64,000 bases of DNA from assembly GCA_945878375.1 (NCBI GenBank), contig CAMDWG010000007.1, forward strand, positions 1 through 64,000, given 5' to 3'. The notes beneath the pieces are model-generated. The model was not told where the DNA came from, ran no database searches, and was given only the letters and a program-made list of their open reading frames with translations. The stretch comes from Roseomonas mucosa (GTDB lineage: Bacteria; Pseudomonadota; Alphaproteobacteria; Acetobacterales; Acetobacteraceae). This document shows positions 8,242 to 17,758 of the stretch, piece after piece. Each line of letters begins with the position of its first letter. Positions within the stretch are counted from its first letter, which is position 1. Made by a program: the position numbers and the translations under genes.

Positions 8242-11200
8242 CTACCCTACCCCACCCAGCGCCCGCGCCGCGACGCCGATCGCGACGAGGTCGCCCGCCG
8301 CCGCCGCATCCCGCGCCAGCCGCGCCGCCGCCGCGCCATCCGGCAGCGCGCCCGTCAGCCTCGACCGCGCCAGCCGCGCCTGCAACGCGGCGAGATCCGC
8401 CAGCGCCTCGGCCTTGGCGCGCGCGCCGAAGGGACCGTCGGCGCGTGCCCGCTCGGTCGCCGCGCGCAGGGCATCGAGCGCGAAGGCCTCTCCCACCGCG
8501 GCCCAGGCCGTGGCAGCCTCGGCCGGCGCGATGCCGGCTTCCGCCGCCAGCCGTACAATGGACGGCGCGGCGGCGAGACCCGGCGTGCCGGCCAGGGTCG
8601 CGGCCCGATCGGGGATGCCGGACGCCGCGAACAGCGCGGCCTCCGCCGTCGGCGCGGCGCCTGCGGCATCGACCAGCATGGCGATGCCCGGTGCCAGCGC
8701 ATCGCGCACCCGGCCCAGCGCGCCGGGGGCGCCCAGCAGCTCACGCGCCGCGCCTTCCTGCAGGCGCCGCAGGCCGAGCAGCGCGGTAAGCCGCGACGGC
8801 GCCGGCACCGGGGCAGTATCGACGGCCGCCGCCGCCGCCTCGATGCCGAACAACTCGCCCGCGAGCCAGGCGGCCCGCACGACCTCCGACGGATCGCCCG
8901 CCCCACCGGCCAGCCGCGCGAGCCCGGCAATGCCCAGCCGGTTCGCTGCGAGATTGGCCAGGCTCATCGCCACCAGCTCGCGCCGCAACCGGTGACGCGC
9001 GATCAGCGCCGCGAAGCGATCCCGCAGCGGCGCGGGGAAATAGGCGACCAGCAAGGGCGCCAGCGCCGGATCGTCGGGCAGCGCGCCCTGTTCGACCGCC
9101 TGACTGAGCCAGAGCTTGCAGAAGGGCAGCAGCGCCGCGACCTCCGGGCGCAACAGCCCTTCGCCGGCCGCAGCACGCGCGCGCAAGGCCTCGGCATCCG
9201 GCAGACCGGCCACGGCGCGATCCAGCAGCCGCTCTGCCTCCAGCCGATCCATCAGCGCGGCATGAGCGGGCAGGTTCTCGGCCGCGTTCCGCATCTCGAG
9301 GCTGACGGCCAGGGATTGCGCGTGGTTGTCCGCCAGCACCAGCCGCGCGACCTCCTCCGTCATATCGGCCAGCAGCGCATCGCGCTGCCGGCGTGTGATC
9401 GCGCCGTCCTGCTCGGCCGCGGTCAGCAGGATCTTGATGTTGACCTCATGGTCCGAGGTGCTGACGCCCGCGCTGTTGTCGAGCGCATCGGTGTTGAGCC
9501 GCACGCCAGCCCGCGCCGCCTCCACCCGCCCGGCCTGGGTGATGCCGAGATTGGCGCCTTCCCCCAGCACCTTTGCGCGCAGGTCGCGGCCATCGACGCG
9601 GATCGCGTCATTGGCGCGGTCGCCGGCCTCGGCGTGGGTTTCTGTGCCGGCTTTCACATAGGTGCCGATGCCGCCGAAATAGAGCAGGTCGACCGGCAGC
9701 TTCAGGATGGCCCGCATGATCTCGGCGGGTTCGGCGCGCTCGGCCGCGATGCCCAGCAGCGCGCGCGCCTGTTCGCTCAGCGGCAGGGACTTTGCATTGC
9801 GCGGCAGCACCGCGCCGCCCGGTGACAGCAGCTGCGCATCGTAATCCGCCCAGGAGGATCGCGGCAGGCGGAACAGCCGCTCGCGCTCCGCATAGGAGGT
9901 TTCTGGATCTGGATCGGGGTCGAGGAAGATGTGGCGATGGTCGAAGGCCGCGACGAGTTTCGTCCTGGCGCTGACCAGAAGCCCATTGCCGAAGACATCG
10001 CCCGACATGTCGCCCACGCCCGCGCAGCGGAAGGGCGCATCCTGCACGCCGTGGCCGAGCAATTCCTGGAAGTGCCGGTCGATCATCACCCAGGCGCCGC
10101 GCGCGGTGATGCCCATGCCCTTGTGATCGTAGCCCGCCGATCCGCCGGAGGCGAAGGCATCCCCCAGCCAGAAACCGTATTCGGCCGAAAGGCCATTGGC
10201 GATGTCGGAGAAGGTGGCGGTGCCCTTGTCCGCGGCGGCGACGATGTAGGGATCGTCCCCGTCACGGCGCATGATCCCGGGCCGCGCGACGATGCCCTCT
10301 GAGCCGATGTTGTCCGTCAGGTCGAGCATGCCGCACACCACCATGCGGTAGCAGGCGATGCCTTCCGCCATCGTCGCCTCCCGGTCCGATGGGGCGGGCG
10401 GGCGCTTCACGATGAAGCCGCCCTTCGCGCCGGTCGGCACGATGACGACATTCTTCAGGACCTGCGCCTTCATCAGGCCCAGCACCTCGGTCCGGAAATC
10501 CTCGCGCCGGTCTGACCAGCGGATGCCGCCCCGCGCCACGGCACCGCCGCGCAGATGCGCGCCTTCCATGCGCGGGGAATGGACGAAGATCTCCCGCCAG
10601 GGGCGCGGCAGAGGCATGTCGCCGGCGCGCGCGCTGTCCAGCTTGAAGGCAAGATAGTGCTTCGGCTCGAAGAAGTTCGTCCGCAGCATCGCATCCAGCA
10701 CCAAGCGCAGCCGCGCCAGGATGCGGTCCTCATCAGGGTTCGCGACGCCGTCCAGCATCAGGCGCCAGGCGGCGTCCAGCCGCGCCTCGTCACGGTCGGC
10801 GGCGGCGGGGTCGAAGCGCGCGCGGAACAGCGCCAGCAGAAGATGCGCGGCATCGGGATGCGCGGCCAGCGCGTCCTGCACGCTGGCCTGCGCGAAGGGA
10901 AAGCCGGTCTGCTTCAGCCAGCGATACATCGCGCGCAGCAGCCAGCACTCTTTCCAGGACAGGCCCGCGCGCAGCACCAGCCTGTTGAAACCGTCGGCTT
11001 CCACCGCACCCGCCAGGAGCGCGTGCAGCGCATCGGCCAGGCGCGGGAAGAGCTCATCCGGGCAATCGGCGCCGGCTTCCAGCCGATAGGCATGCAGCAC
11101 CACCACCGGCCCGCCGCGCGGCGCCAGGCGGTGCGGCACTTCCTCGATCGCGCGCAGGTCGAGACTTTCGAACAAGGGCAGCGCATCGGACAGCGCGAGC

Positions 11201-12906
11201 GGCGCGTCGGGATTGGCCAGCCGCAACATCAGCATGCGGGCCCCACCGCCGGGCGGGCGCGACAGTACGGCGCGCGGCCGGCCGCCCTGGGTCAGGCCTT
11301 CCGCCAGCTCGATGTCGGCGATGCCCTGCGCGGCGGTCTCCGACTGGCGATAGGTCAGCGGGAATGCATCGTGCCAGCGCGCCAGGATGCCGGCCGCCGC
11401 CGCCTCTCCGCGCTCGCGCGACAGCGCTTCCTCCAGCCTTTCGCGGAAACCGCGCGCGGCCTGCGCCACGGCGGCTTCCAGCGCCGCATCCTCCACCGCC
11501 GGCACAGCGCCCGGCTTGGTGCCGATCACGTAATGCACGCGCGCCAACGGCGCGTCGCCGAGCTGGGTGTAGAAGGCGGAGATCCGGCCGTCGAAGGCGC
11601 CCGCGAGCAGTGCGCCGACGCCTTCGCGCAGGCTGGTGTCGAAGGTGTCGCGCGGCAGCCAGGCGATGGCGGAGACGAAGCGCTCGAACGGGTCGCGCCG
11701 CAGCACCAGCGCCGCGCGCGGACGGATCGAGAGATCGAGCGCGCGGCGGCATCCTTCCAGGATCGCCGCCTCCGGCGCCTGAAACAGCTCGTCGCGCGGC
11801 CAAGTGTCGAGGATGTTCCGCAGCGCGCGGCCGTCATGCGTCTCCGGCTCCACCCCCGCCTGGGCCAGGATCCGCAACACCTTCTCCCGCAGCAGCGGGA
11901 TGGAGCGCGGGTTGCGGTTATAGGCGCCGGCCGCGAACAGGCCGAGGAACAGCCGTCCGCCGACGACGCGGCCGGCGGCGTCGCGCAGGCGGGTAATCAC
12001 GACATCGGCGTGCTGCGGGCGATGCACCAGGCTTCGCATATTGGCCTTGGCAACGCTCACGGCCGGCAGGTTGCCGAGCATCGCGCGCACCGCTGGCGGC
12101 AGCGCGGGCAGGGCGCTCAGCGCATCGAACACCGCCAGCGCCGCATCGCGCAGCACGCCGAGATCTTCGTCCCGCGCCACCGCCGCGCCGCCCGCGCCAT
12201 CCAGCGCGATGCGGCGATGGCCCAGCAGGACGAAATTGTCGTCGGCCAGCCAGCGCAGGAATTCCGCGCCCTCGCCGCCGCCGACCTCCCCCTCCGCCTC
12301 TCGCAGTCGGGCGAGCATCGGCGCGAAATCGCCGACTGCGAGGCGCACATCGCCCATAGCGCGGGCCAACGCATCGTGCAGCGCGTCGTCATCCCCTGGG
12401 TACAACACGAGCCCGCCCGCGCCCAGCGTCGCCGCCACGCCGGGGGCGAGGGTGATCCGCATCATGCTCTCCCGCGCGCCATCGCCCAGCGCCCGCAGCC
12501 GGCCCTCGGTGTCGCGGCGGATGGGGATGATGGGGTGCAGCAGCCGGCGCACGACACGCCCCTGCACGGCCAGCGCGGCCAGGGCGCTGTCCACCAGGAA
12601 GGGCATGTCGTCGGTGACGATCTCCACCACCGTGGCGGTGCCGCGGCCAGGTCCCGGGGGCAGGACCCGCAGCTTCGCCCGGCCCGGCGGGCGTTCGGCG
12701 GCAAAGGCGAAGAGGCTCGCGGCGGCCTCCGCCATCGCCTCGGGCGGCAGGGCGGCGAGTTCGGCGGTCGGCACCCCTTCATGCAGTCGCCGCAGCAGCG
12801 CCGCCGCCTCGGCCGGCAGGTCGGGGGCGGCGCGGCGCAGCGCGGCCTCCGCCGCCGCCAGCACGCCAGGGCGCAGCCCGTCTTCCAGGCCGGGGGCATC
12901 GGTCAT
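8242..12906 (-). CDS. gdhB: NAD-dependent glutamate dehydrogenase, large (180-kDa) type
   Basis: A 1554-residue cytoplasmic enzyme of the Bac_GDH family, which deaminates glutamate to 2-oxoglutarate with NAD+. The N-terminal regulatory region includes ACT-like segments. The central catalytic domain contains GGIRWSDRREDFRTEVLGLM, then KAQVLKNVVIVPTGAKGGF with the catalytic lysine motif. The NAD-binding part has YFGGIGTYVKAG and GEGANLGITQAGR. Length is close to the family norm of about 1600. The start at 12906 (MTDAPGLEDG) is supported by GGGAGGAG eight bases upstream. It is a single-gene unit, probably for glutamate catabolism. Confidence 0.95.
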   Translation of the reverse strand: MTDAPGLEDGLRPGVLAAAEAALRRAAPDLPAEAAALLRRLHEGVPTAELAALPPEAMAEAAASLFAFAAERPPGRAKLRVLPPGPGRGTATVVEIVTDDMPFLVDSALAALAVQGRVVRRLLHPIIPIRRDTEGRLRALGDGARESMMRITLAPGVAATLGAGGLVLYPGDDDALHDALARAMGDVRLAVGDFAPMLARLREAEGEVGGGEGAEFLRWLADDNFVLLGHRRIALDGAGGAAVARDEDLGVLRDAALAVFDALSALPALPPAVRAMLGNLPAVSVAKANMRSLVHRPQHADVVITRLRDAAGRVVGGRLFLGLFAAGAYNRNPRSIPLLREKVLRILAQAGVEPETHDGRALRNILDTWPRDELFQAPEAAILEGCRRALDLSIRPRAALVLRRDPFERFVSAIAWLPRDTFDTSLREGVGALLAGAFDGRISAFYTQLGDAPLARVHYVIGTKPGAVPAVEDAALEAAVAQAARGFRERLEEALSRERGEAAAAGILARWHDAFPLTYRQSETAAQGIADIELAEGLTQGGRPRAVLSRPPGGGARMLMLRLANPDAPLALSDALPLFESLDLRAIEEVPHRLAPRGGPVVVLHAYRLEAGADCPDELFPRLADALHALLAGAVEADGFNRLVLRAGLSWKECWLLRAMYRWLKQTGFPFAQASVQDALAAHPDAAHLLLALFRARFDPAAADRDEARLDAAWRLMLDGVANPDEDRILARLRLVLDAMLRTNFFEPKHYLAFKLDSARAGDMPLPRPWREIFVHSPRMEGAHLRGGAVARGGIRWSDRREDFRTEVLGLMKAQVLKNVVIVPTGAKGGFIVKRPPAPSDREATMAEGIACYRMVVCGMLDLTDNIGSEGIVARPGIMRRDGDDPYIVAAADKGTATFSDIANGLSAEYGFWLGDAFASGGSAGYDHKGMGITARGAWVMIDRHFQELLGHGVQDAPFRCAGVGDMSGDVFGNGLLVSARTKLVAAFDHRHIFLDPDPDPETSYAERERLFRLPRSSWADYDAQLLSPGGAVLPRNAKSLPLSEQARALLGIAAERAEPAEIMRAILKLPVDLLYFGGIGTYVKAGTETHAEAGDRANDAIRVDGRDLRAKVLGEGANLGITQAGRVEAARAGVRLNTDALDNSAGVSTSDHEVNIKILLTAAEQDGAITRRQRDALLADMTEEVARLVLADNHAQSLAVSLEMRNAAENLPAHAALMDRLEAERLLDRAVAGLPDAEALRARAAAGEGLLRPEVAALLPFCKLWLSQAVEQGALPDDPALAPLLVAYFPAPLRDRFAALIARHRLRRELVAMSLANLAANRLGIAGLARLAGGAGDPSEVVRAAWLAGELFGIEAAAAAVDTAPVPAPSRLTALLGLRRLQEGAARELLGAPGALGRVRDALAPGIAMLVDAAGAAPTAEAALFAASGIPDRAATLAGTPGLAAAPSIVRLAAEAGIAPAEAATAWAAVGEAFALDALRAATERARADGPFGARAKAEALADLAALQARLARSRLTGALPDGAAAARLARDAAAAGDLVAIGVAARALGGVG

Positions 12907-13090
12907 GGCGAAACTCCTCCCCCGCCAGGGTGCGCGGCACGGTGGGCGGGGGGCAAGCACGAAGACGTGTCAAACCATCGATATCCGCAACAATCGCGGG
13001 GCCCTCTGGACCCGGCCGCAACCGACAGGCGCGGGCTCCGGCGCGGCAAGTTCGGTATGACGGCGGCGCGCGGGATGATAGAACCCCGCC

Positions 13091-14317
13091 ATGATCGCAG
13101 ACCTCGCCGCCCTGCTCTCGCCCGTCACGCCGGAGCAGTTCTTCGCCGACCATTACGACAAGGCCCCGCTGCATGTGCGCGGCGGGGCAGGGAAATTCGC
13201 CCAGGTCCTGTCCTGGCGGCAGGTGAACCGCCTGCTCGACATGACGCATATCTGGTCCGGCACGTCGCTGAAGCTGGTGATGGACAGCCAGGCGGTCCCG
13301 CCCGAGCAGTTCTGCACGCGCACCATGGGCCGCGACGGCGCGCAGCTGATGCAGCCGGATGCGAAGCTGGTGCAGGGCTGGATCGCCAAGGGCGCGTCGG
13401 TGGTGATGAACGACGTGGACAGCCTGACACCGGGCCTCGCTTCCGTCTCCAACGCGCTGGAAGCCGCGGGGCTCGGGAAGGCGCAGGCTAATGTCTATAT
13501 CTCGTGGCAGAGCCACAAGGCCTTCCGCACCCATTACGATACCCATGACGTCTGGGCCGTGCAGGTGGAAGGCGAGAAGGACTGGAACATCTGGGAAGGC
13601 CGCGCCGAATGGCCCATCCCGCACCCGGTCTTCAAGGGTCAGCCGCAGGCGCATCACGACCAGGCGCGCGGCAAGCTGCGCGGCGTTGTGAAGATGAAGC
13701 CGGGCGACCTGCTATATCTGCCGCGCGGCTGGTACCACGACGCGCTGGCGGAAGCGCCGGCCAGCGTCCACATCGCCTATGGCGTGCACGCGCCGCTGGG
13801 GATGGACCTGATGAACATCCTGCTGGAGCGCGTGCTGTACGATGCCGAATTCCGGAAGCCGCTGCCCCGCCAGGATGGCGGCGCGCCGGCCCGCTTCGCA
13901 CTGACGCAGCGCGCGGGCCTGCTGGGGCAACGTCTGGCGGAGCTGTCCAAGGACCCGAAGGTGATGGAGGTGCTGTCGCAATTCGTGGCGCATTACCGCC
14001 ATGCACGCGGCGGCTTCGACGTGCTGGCCGCGCGTGGCATCGCCCCGCCCGCTGAATCCTCCGCGGGCGCGGACGGCGCCGTTGCCTTCCGCGTGCTGGC
14101 GACCGGCGCGAAGCCGGTGCGGCGAGGCGCGGAATGGGTGCTGAAGACCGCCACCGGCGCGCTGCCGCTCACCCCCCCGGAAGCCGAGGCCGCCGCCTGG
14201 CTCCTCGCCCGGCCGGATGTCACCGCCCCGGAACTGGCGCAGGCCCATCCGGCCGTGGCGGCGGAAGCCCTGCTGGGCCGGCTGGCCGAAGCCGGGCTGC
14301 TCGCGCCCGGCTCGTGA
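13091..14317 (+). CDS. JmjC/cupin-4 family 2-oxoglutarate oxygenase (RoxA/YcfD-like)
   Basis: A 408-residue protein of the ribosomal-oxygenase-like cupin-4 family, Fe(II)/2-oxoglutarate-dependent protein hydroxylases. The iron triad is recognisable: His148 and Asp150 in THYDTHDVWAVQ, and His216 in LPRGWYHD. A C-terminal winged-helix-like segment (LPLTPPEAEAAAWLL to the end) matches the architecture of YcfD, which hydroxylates an arginine of ribosomal protein L16. It overlaps the next gene by GTGA, and a second homologous oxygenase lies 1.2 kb downstream. Whether the substrate is ribosomal or the neighbouring repeat protein is unknown. Confidence 0.85.
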   Translation: MIADLAALLSPVTPEQFFADHYDKAPLHVRGGAGKFAQVLSWRQVNRLLDMTHIWSGTSLKLVMDSQAVPPEQFCTRTMGRDGAQLMQPDAKLVQGWIAKGASVVMNDVDSLTPGLASVSNALEAAGLGKAQANVYISWQSHKAFRTHYDTHDVWAVQVEGEKDWNIWEGRAEWPIPHPVFKGQPQAHHDQARGKLRGVVKMKPGDLLYLPRGWYHDALAEAPASVHIAYGVHAPLGMDLMNILLERVLYDAEFRKPLPRQDGGAPARFALTQRAGLLGQRLAELSKDPKVMEVLSQFVAHYRHARGGFDVLAARGIAPPAESSAGADGAVAFRVLATGAKPVRRGAEWVLKTATGALPLTPPEAEAAAWLLARPDVTAPELAQAHPAVAAEALLGRLAEAGLLAPGS

Positions 14318-14736
14318 AGGCGCTGGCGGCGCTTCTGCTGCTGCTGCCGGGCCTCGCCTTCGGGCAGCCGCGTCCGTTCTCCTGCGTCGGCGCGGAAGCG
14401 CTGGAGGACGATGTCTTCGCCGTGCCCTTCGCACGTGGCGCCGATCGGCTGCAGGACGCTGCCCGCAGCGGGATCGAGGCCGCTTCCGTCCTGGCCCGCA
14501 CGGAGCCTGAGCGGAACATCTGCGTCCTCGGCCATGCCGATCGCGGCCAGGGGGCCGAAAGCTCGACGCAACTGGCGGCGCGGCGGGCGCGGGCGGTCGC
14601 GCAGGCGCTTTCGGCGCGCGGGGTGGAACGGGACCGCATCCGGGCCGAGGCACGCGTCGGCGCCTTCAGCGGGCGGGAGCGGGAGCCGGGTGCGCGCGCC
14701 GTGACGATTGTGGTGATGCCGCTGTCGCTACCGTGA
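14314..14736 (+). CDS. Small secreted OmpA-like domain protein
   Basis: A 140-residue protein starting at GTG 14314, which overlaps the stop of the oxygenase gene as GTGA. Residues 1-18 form a signal peptide (KALAALLLLLPGLAFG). The rest resembles an OmpA C-terminal-like domain: ICVLGHADRGQGAESSTQLAARRARAVAQAL matches the GHAD...S..RA..V...L signature of the peptidoglycan-binding fold. Most of the N-terminal half of a full OmpA domain is divergent, so murein binding is inferred. Tight coupling suggests it works with the oxygenase or with the repeat lipoprotein downstream. Confidence 0.7.
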   Translation: MKALAALLLLLPGLAFGQPRPFSCVGAEALEDDVFAVPFARGADRLQDAARSGIEAASVLARTEPERNICVLGHADRGQGAESSTQLAARRARAVAQALSARGVERDRIRAEARVGAFSGREREPGARAVTIVVMPLSLP

Positions 14737-14830
14737 GTTGTTACATTTATTTGCCGTTATTGGGCGGCTTTTCGGCAATTTATTGCCACGATACGCCGGC
14801 AGTCTTGACCCCATCAGGGGCACACCGCGT

Positions 14831-15487
14831 ATGGCCGACACTCCAGCGACATCCGAGATCCCGCCGCAGGATGCGGCGGCGCCCCGATTGCGGCGGCGGC
14901 CTTTCGTGCTGCGCCTCGCCACGCTGGCCGGGGCCACGACGGCGGCGGCCTGCGCGCCAGCCCAGCCCGTGGTCGTCATGCAGCAGCCCGCGCCGGTTCA
15001 TGTGCCCAGCCGTATCGCGATCAGCGATGCCGACCCGTCCGATCCGCCAGGTGCGGGCCGCGGCGGGCATCGCGGCAGCGGCATATCGGACAGCGACCCC
15101 TCCGACGCGCCGGGCTACGGGCGCGGGGGCATGCGCAGCGCCGGCATCAGCGATGCCGACCCGCATGATCCGCCTGGGCGCGGACGGGGAGGGTATCGCC
15201 CGCCCTATCGGACAGGGATCAACGACAGCGATCCGCATGATCCGGCCGGCGGCGGGCGCGGGGGCTATCGCCCGCCCTACCGGACCGGGATCAACGACAG
15301 CGATCCGCATGACCCGGCCGGCGGCGGACGCGGGGGCTATCGCGCGCCCTATCGGACCGGGATCAACGACAGCGACCCGTATGATCCGGCCGGCGGCGGG
15401 CGCGGAGGCTATCGCGCCCCCGGCTATCGCAGCGCCAGCGACAGCGACCCACGAGACCCGGCCGGCCGCGGGCGGCGCGGCTGGTGA
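14831..15487 (+). CDS. Repeat lipoprotein with seven Asp-Pro/Gly-Arg-rich repeats
   Basis: A 218-residue protein of no recognised family. A basic stretch (RLRRRPFVLRLATLAGATTA) ends in AAAC, a likely lipobox with some Tat-like character. After it come seven repeats of the form (G)I-S/N-D-S/A-DP-x-DP-x-GxGRGG-YR-PPYRT, from about residue 63 to the end. The central copies are 24 residues long and nearly identical. D-x-D-x-x-D spacing could bind a divalent cation and RGG could bind polyanions; both are inference. The ATG at 14831 follows AGGGG; an upstream TTG at 14738 lacks a site. It sits 7 bp before the second oxygenase gene. Confidence 0.8.
   Translation: MADTPATSEIPPQDAAAPRLRRRPFVLRLATLAGATTAAACAPAQPVVVMQQPAPVHVPSRIAISDADPSDPPGAGRGGHRGSGISDSDPSDAPGYGRGGMRSAGISDADPHDPPGRGRGGYRPPYRTGINDSDPHDPAGGGRGGYRPPYRTGINDSDPHDPAGGGRGGYRAPYRTGINDSDPYDPAGGGRGGYRAPGYRSASDSDPRDPAGRGRRGW
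15017..15484 (+). repeat. In-frame tandem coding repeat, about 72-bp period
   Basis: Seven in-frame units. The four best copies (15143 to about 15430) have a 72-75 bp period and are nearly identical at DNA level; the outer copies are shorter and diverged. The units share ATC-A-CGACAGCGA-CC and GGCGG-CGCGG. They are contiguous with no spacers and encode the repeats of the lipoprotein. Confidence 0.85.
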
Positions 15488-15493
15488 GGCCGC

Positions 15494-16708
15494 GTGGTCG
15501 GCGATAGCTTCAACCCGATGAGCGACGCCCCCCTGACCCACGATCACACCCTGGCCGAGGCCGCCTGGGCGCAGGCCTTTGGCGACCTTCCCGTCGAAGC
15601 GGGACTGGCGCTGCGCGAAGGCGCGGCGTGGCGGCACTTTCCCGCCACCGATCCCACGCGCCACCGGCCATTGCTGTCGGTGGCCGATCTCGACGCCTTC
15701 CTGGCCACCGACGCGGCGCGGGAGCCGCGCGTATCCATGGCCGACAGCCGGCGGCGGGGCAGCGCGGCGGTGCCGCTCGACAGCTATCTGCGCGACGATG
15801 GGCGCGTGGATCTGCCGGGGCTCTTCGCCGCCTTCGACAAGGGGGCGACGCTCGTCGTCTCTCGCTTCCATGAGCTGCATGCGCCGCTGATGCGGTTCTG
15901 CCGGGGGCTGGAACAGGTCTTCCTGCACGGGGTGCAGGCCAATATCTACCTGACACCGCCCGGCGCACAGGGCTTCCGGGTGCATTATGACACCCATGAC
16001 GTGCTGGTGCTGCAGGTGACCGGCGAGAAGCGCTGGCGGCTTTGGGACGGGCAGCCGGTGCCGCGCCCCACCTGGCGCACCCCCTGGCCCGGCAATATCG
16101 AGCCGGCGGGCGAGGCCACGACCATCACCCTGCGGCCGGGCGACACGCTCTATGTCCCGCGCGGCGTGATGCACGATGCAGCCGCGCAGGAGGGCGAGGA
16201 TCCCTCGCTGCACGTCACCGTTGGACTGCTCGACCCATCTTTCGCCACCGTGCTGCGCCTCGCCGTGGACCTGCTGGAGGCGGAAGAGCCGGGCCTCCGT
16301 GAATCCTTCCCCACCTGGCGACTGGCCGAAGGGCCTGAAAGGCTGGCGGACCTCGCCCGCCCGCTGGCGGCGCGGCTTGCGGAACCGGCGGCGCTGGAAC
16401 GCGCGGCGCTGGCGCTACTCGACCGGCTGGCGGCGGAACGGCCGGCGCTGCTCGGCCGCGGCCTGTTCGTCCCGGCGCCGGAGGCCGACACGAAACTGGT
16501 CCTGGCGCCAGGCGTGCTGCATGCGCTGGTGCCCGAAGCCAGGGGGGGCGCATCGCTGCGCTGGGCCGGGGCGCCGATCGCGCTCGATGCGACGGAGGCC
16601 GGGTGGTTCGAGCGCCTGGCCGAGGGCGCGACCGCGGCGGAACTTGGCGCGGACGCTTTGGAATTCTGCCACATCCTGGTCCGCCGGGGCATCGTCATCC
16701 GCGCCTGA
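15494..16708 (+). CDS. Second JmjC/cupin-4 family 2-oxoglutarate oxygenase
   Basis: A 404-residue paralogue of the oxygenase at 13091. The Fe(II) ligands are His164 and Asp166 in VHYDTHDVLVLQ, and His227 in VPRGVMHD. The preceding ANIYLTPPGAQGF matches the cupin-4 core and a winged-helix-like tail follows. The GTG at 15494 has GGTGAGG just upstream; ATG 15520 is an alternative. It follows the repeat-lipoprotein stop by only 6 bp, implying one transcript. Two copies of this family around a repeat protein are unusual and suggest dedicated protein hydroxylation; the substrate is not shown by sequence. Confidence 0.85.
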   Translation: MVGDSFNPMSDAPLTHDHTLAEAAWAQAFGDLPVEAGLALREGAAWRHFPATDPTRHRPLLSVADLDAFLATDAAREPRVSMADSRRRGSAAVPLDSYLRDDGRVDLPGLFAAFDKGATLVVSRFHELHAPLMRFCRGLEQVFLHGVQANIYLTPPGAQGFRVHYDTHDVLVLQVTGEKRWRLWDGQPVPRPTWRTPWPGNIEPAGEATTITLRPGDTLYVPRGVMHDAAAQEGEDPSLHVTVGLLDPSFATVLRLAVDLLEAEEPGLRESFPTWRLAEGPERLADLARPLAARLAEPAALERAALALLDRLAAERPALLGRGLFVPAPEADTKLVLAPGVLHALVPEARGGASLRWAGAPIALDATEAGWFERLAEGATAAELGADALEFCHILVRRGIVIRA

Positions 16709-16729
16709 TGGCTCGGCACTTGGCGGGCA

Positions 16730-17653
16730 TCATGAGCTGCGCTGCTCCGCCGTGATGCGTTGGATGAACGCCGCGGTGTCCTCGTAAGCCGGCATCGCGC
16801 CCGGCAGCGGCGACAGCATGATCGAGAGATGGCCGGTATGATAGATTCGCGCCTCGGCGCTGCCGCCCGCGGCCCGGATGCGCGCGGCGAGTTCCGTCGC
16901 GTCGGACGGTCGCACGATCAGGTCCATCCCCGCGCCGAGCAGCAGCAGCGGGGCGCCGCCAGCATGGGCCAGCGCGATCGGTGAACTCGCGCTGCGCGTC
17001 GCAGGTGGAAAGGCGCCGCCGACCAGCAGGTGGTCCTGGAACCAGGTTCCATAGGGCCCCGCGATCCCGACGGCGCCCGACAGGCGCAACCCATGCGCGT
17101 CGAGGTAGCGGCGGTCGAGCCCAAGCAGCACCGCGATATGCGCCCCGGCGGAATGCCCCGCCGCGAACAACAGTCGCGCATCGCCGCCCAAGGCGGGGGC
17201 GTTGCGCGCCGCCCAGGCCACGGCGGCGGCTCCATCCTCGACGAAGGAGGGGAAGGTGACCTCGGGATACAGCCGGTAGTCGGCCAGCACGACGACGACG
17301 CCTTGCTCCCCGATGCGCCGCGCCATCAGATGCATCTGCCACTCGTCCCGGCTGCCGAACTGCCAGAAGCCGCCATGGAAGGCGACGAGCACCGGCCAGC
17401 CAGGGAGCGGGACGGGGTCGAGCGGGTGATAGACACTGAGCGTCTGCCGTGGCGCTGGTCCATAGGCAATGTCGGTTTGCAGGCCGAGTTCGTGGCCGCT
17501 GCCGAATCCGAAGCCCCCCAGCCCGCCGCAGCCTGCGAGCAGACCGAGCGGCAGGCTGGCCAGGAGCCTGCGGCGGCGTGCCGCGCCGGGCACGGGGCCG
17601 CGCGTCGTGCGGCCGGGCGGGAGGGGCGACGGGGAGGGCGGGGGCTCGTGCAT
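16730..17653 (-). CDS. Alpha/beta-hydrolase lipoprotein (carboxylesterase/lipase-like)
   Basis: A 307-residue probable lipoprotein with a lipobox LLAGC near residue 42 after a basic N-terminus. The esterase elements are clear: the oxyanion HGGFW, the nucleophile elbow GHSAG, an acidic residue in MDLIVRPSD, and the catalytic His in YHTGHLSIM. It resembles the bacterial BD-FAE/kynurenine-formamidase-like hydrolases. The substrate is unknown. It is convergent with the second oxygenase gene, 21 bp apart, so it is not part of that transcript. Confidence 0.85.
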   Translation of the reverse strand: MHEPPPSPSPLPPGRTTRGPVPGAARRRRLLASLPLGLLAGCGGLGGFGFGSGHELGLQTDIAYGPAPRQTLSVYHPLDPVPLPGWPVLVAFHGGFWQFGSRDEWQMHLMARRIGEQGVVVVLADYRLYPEVTFPSFVEDGAAAVAWAARNAPALGGDARLLFAAGHSAGAHIAVLLGLDRRYLDAHGLRLSGAVGIAGPYGTWFQDHLLVGGAFPPATRSASSPIALAHAGGAPLLLLGAGMDLIVRPSDATELAARIRAAGGSAEARIYHTGHLSIMLSPLPGAMPAYEDTAAFIQRITAEQRSS

Positions 17654-17758
17654 GGCTGCTTCCGAGTGGAAGCGGCCAGGGCCGACGAGGTTTGCGTAAC
17701 AAGGACGCCAGAGGATCGATCCGGCGGAACGTGATGCGGCCGCGTGAAGGCGGCGTCG

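Noticed and set aside
10555-13491. A 978-codon open frame opposite the glutamate dehydrogenase gene
   Set aside because: It is antisense to a clearly conserved protein, His/Arg/Gln-rich without domains; high G+C keeps complementary frames open.
15017-15484. Possible CRISPR array
   Set aside because: Units are contiguous and in frame, with no spacers; they encode protein repeats.
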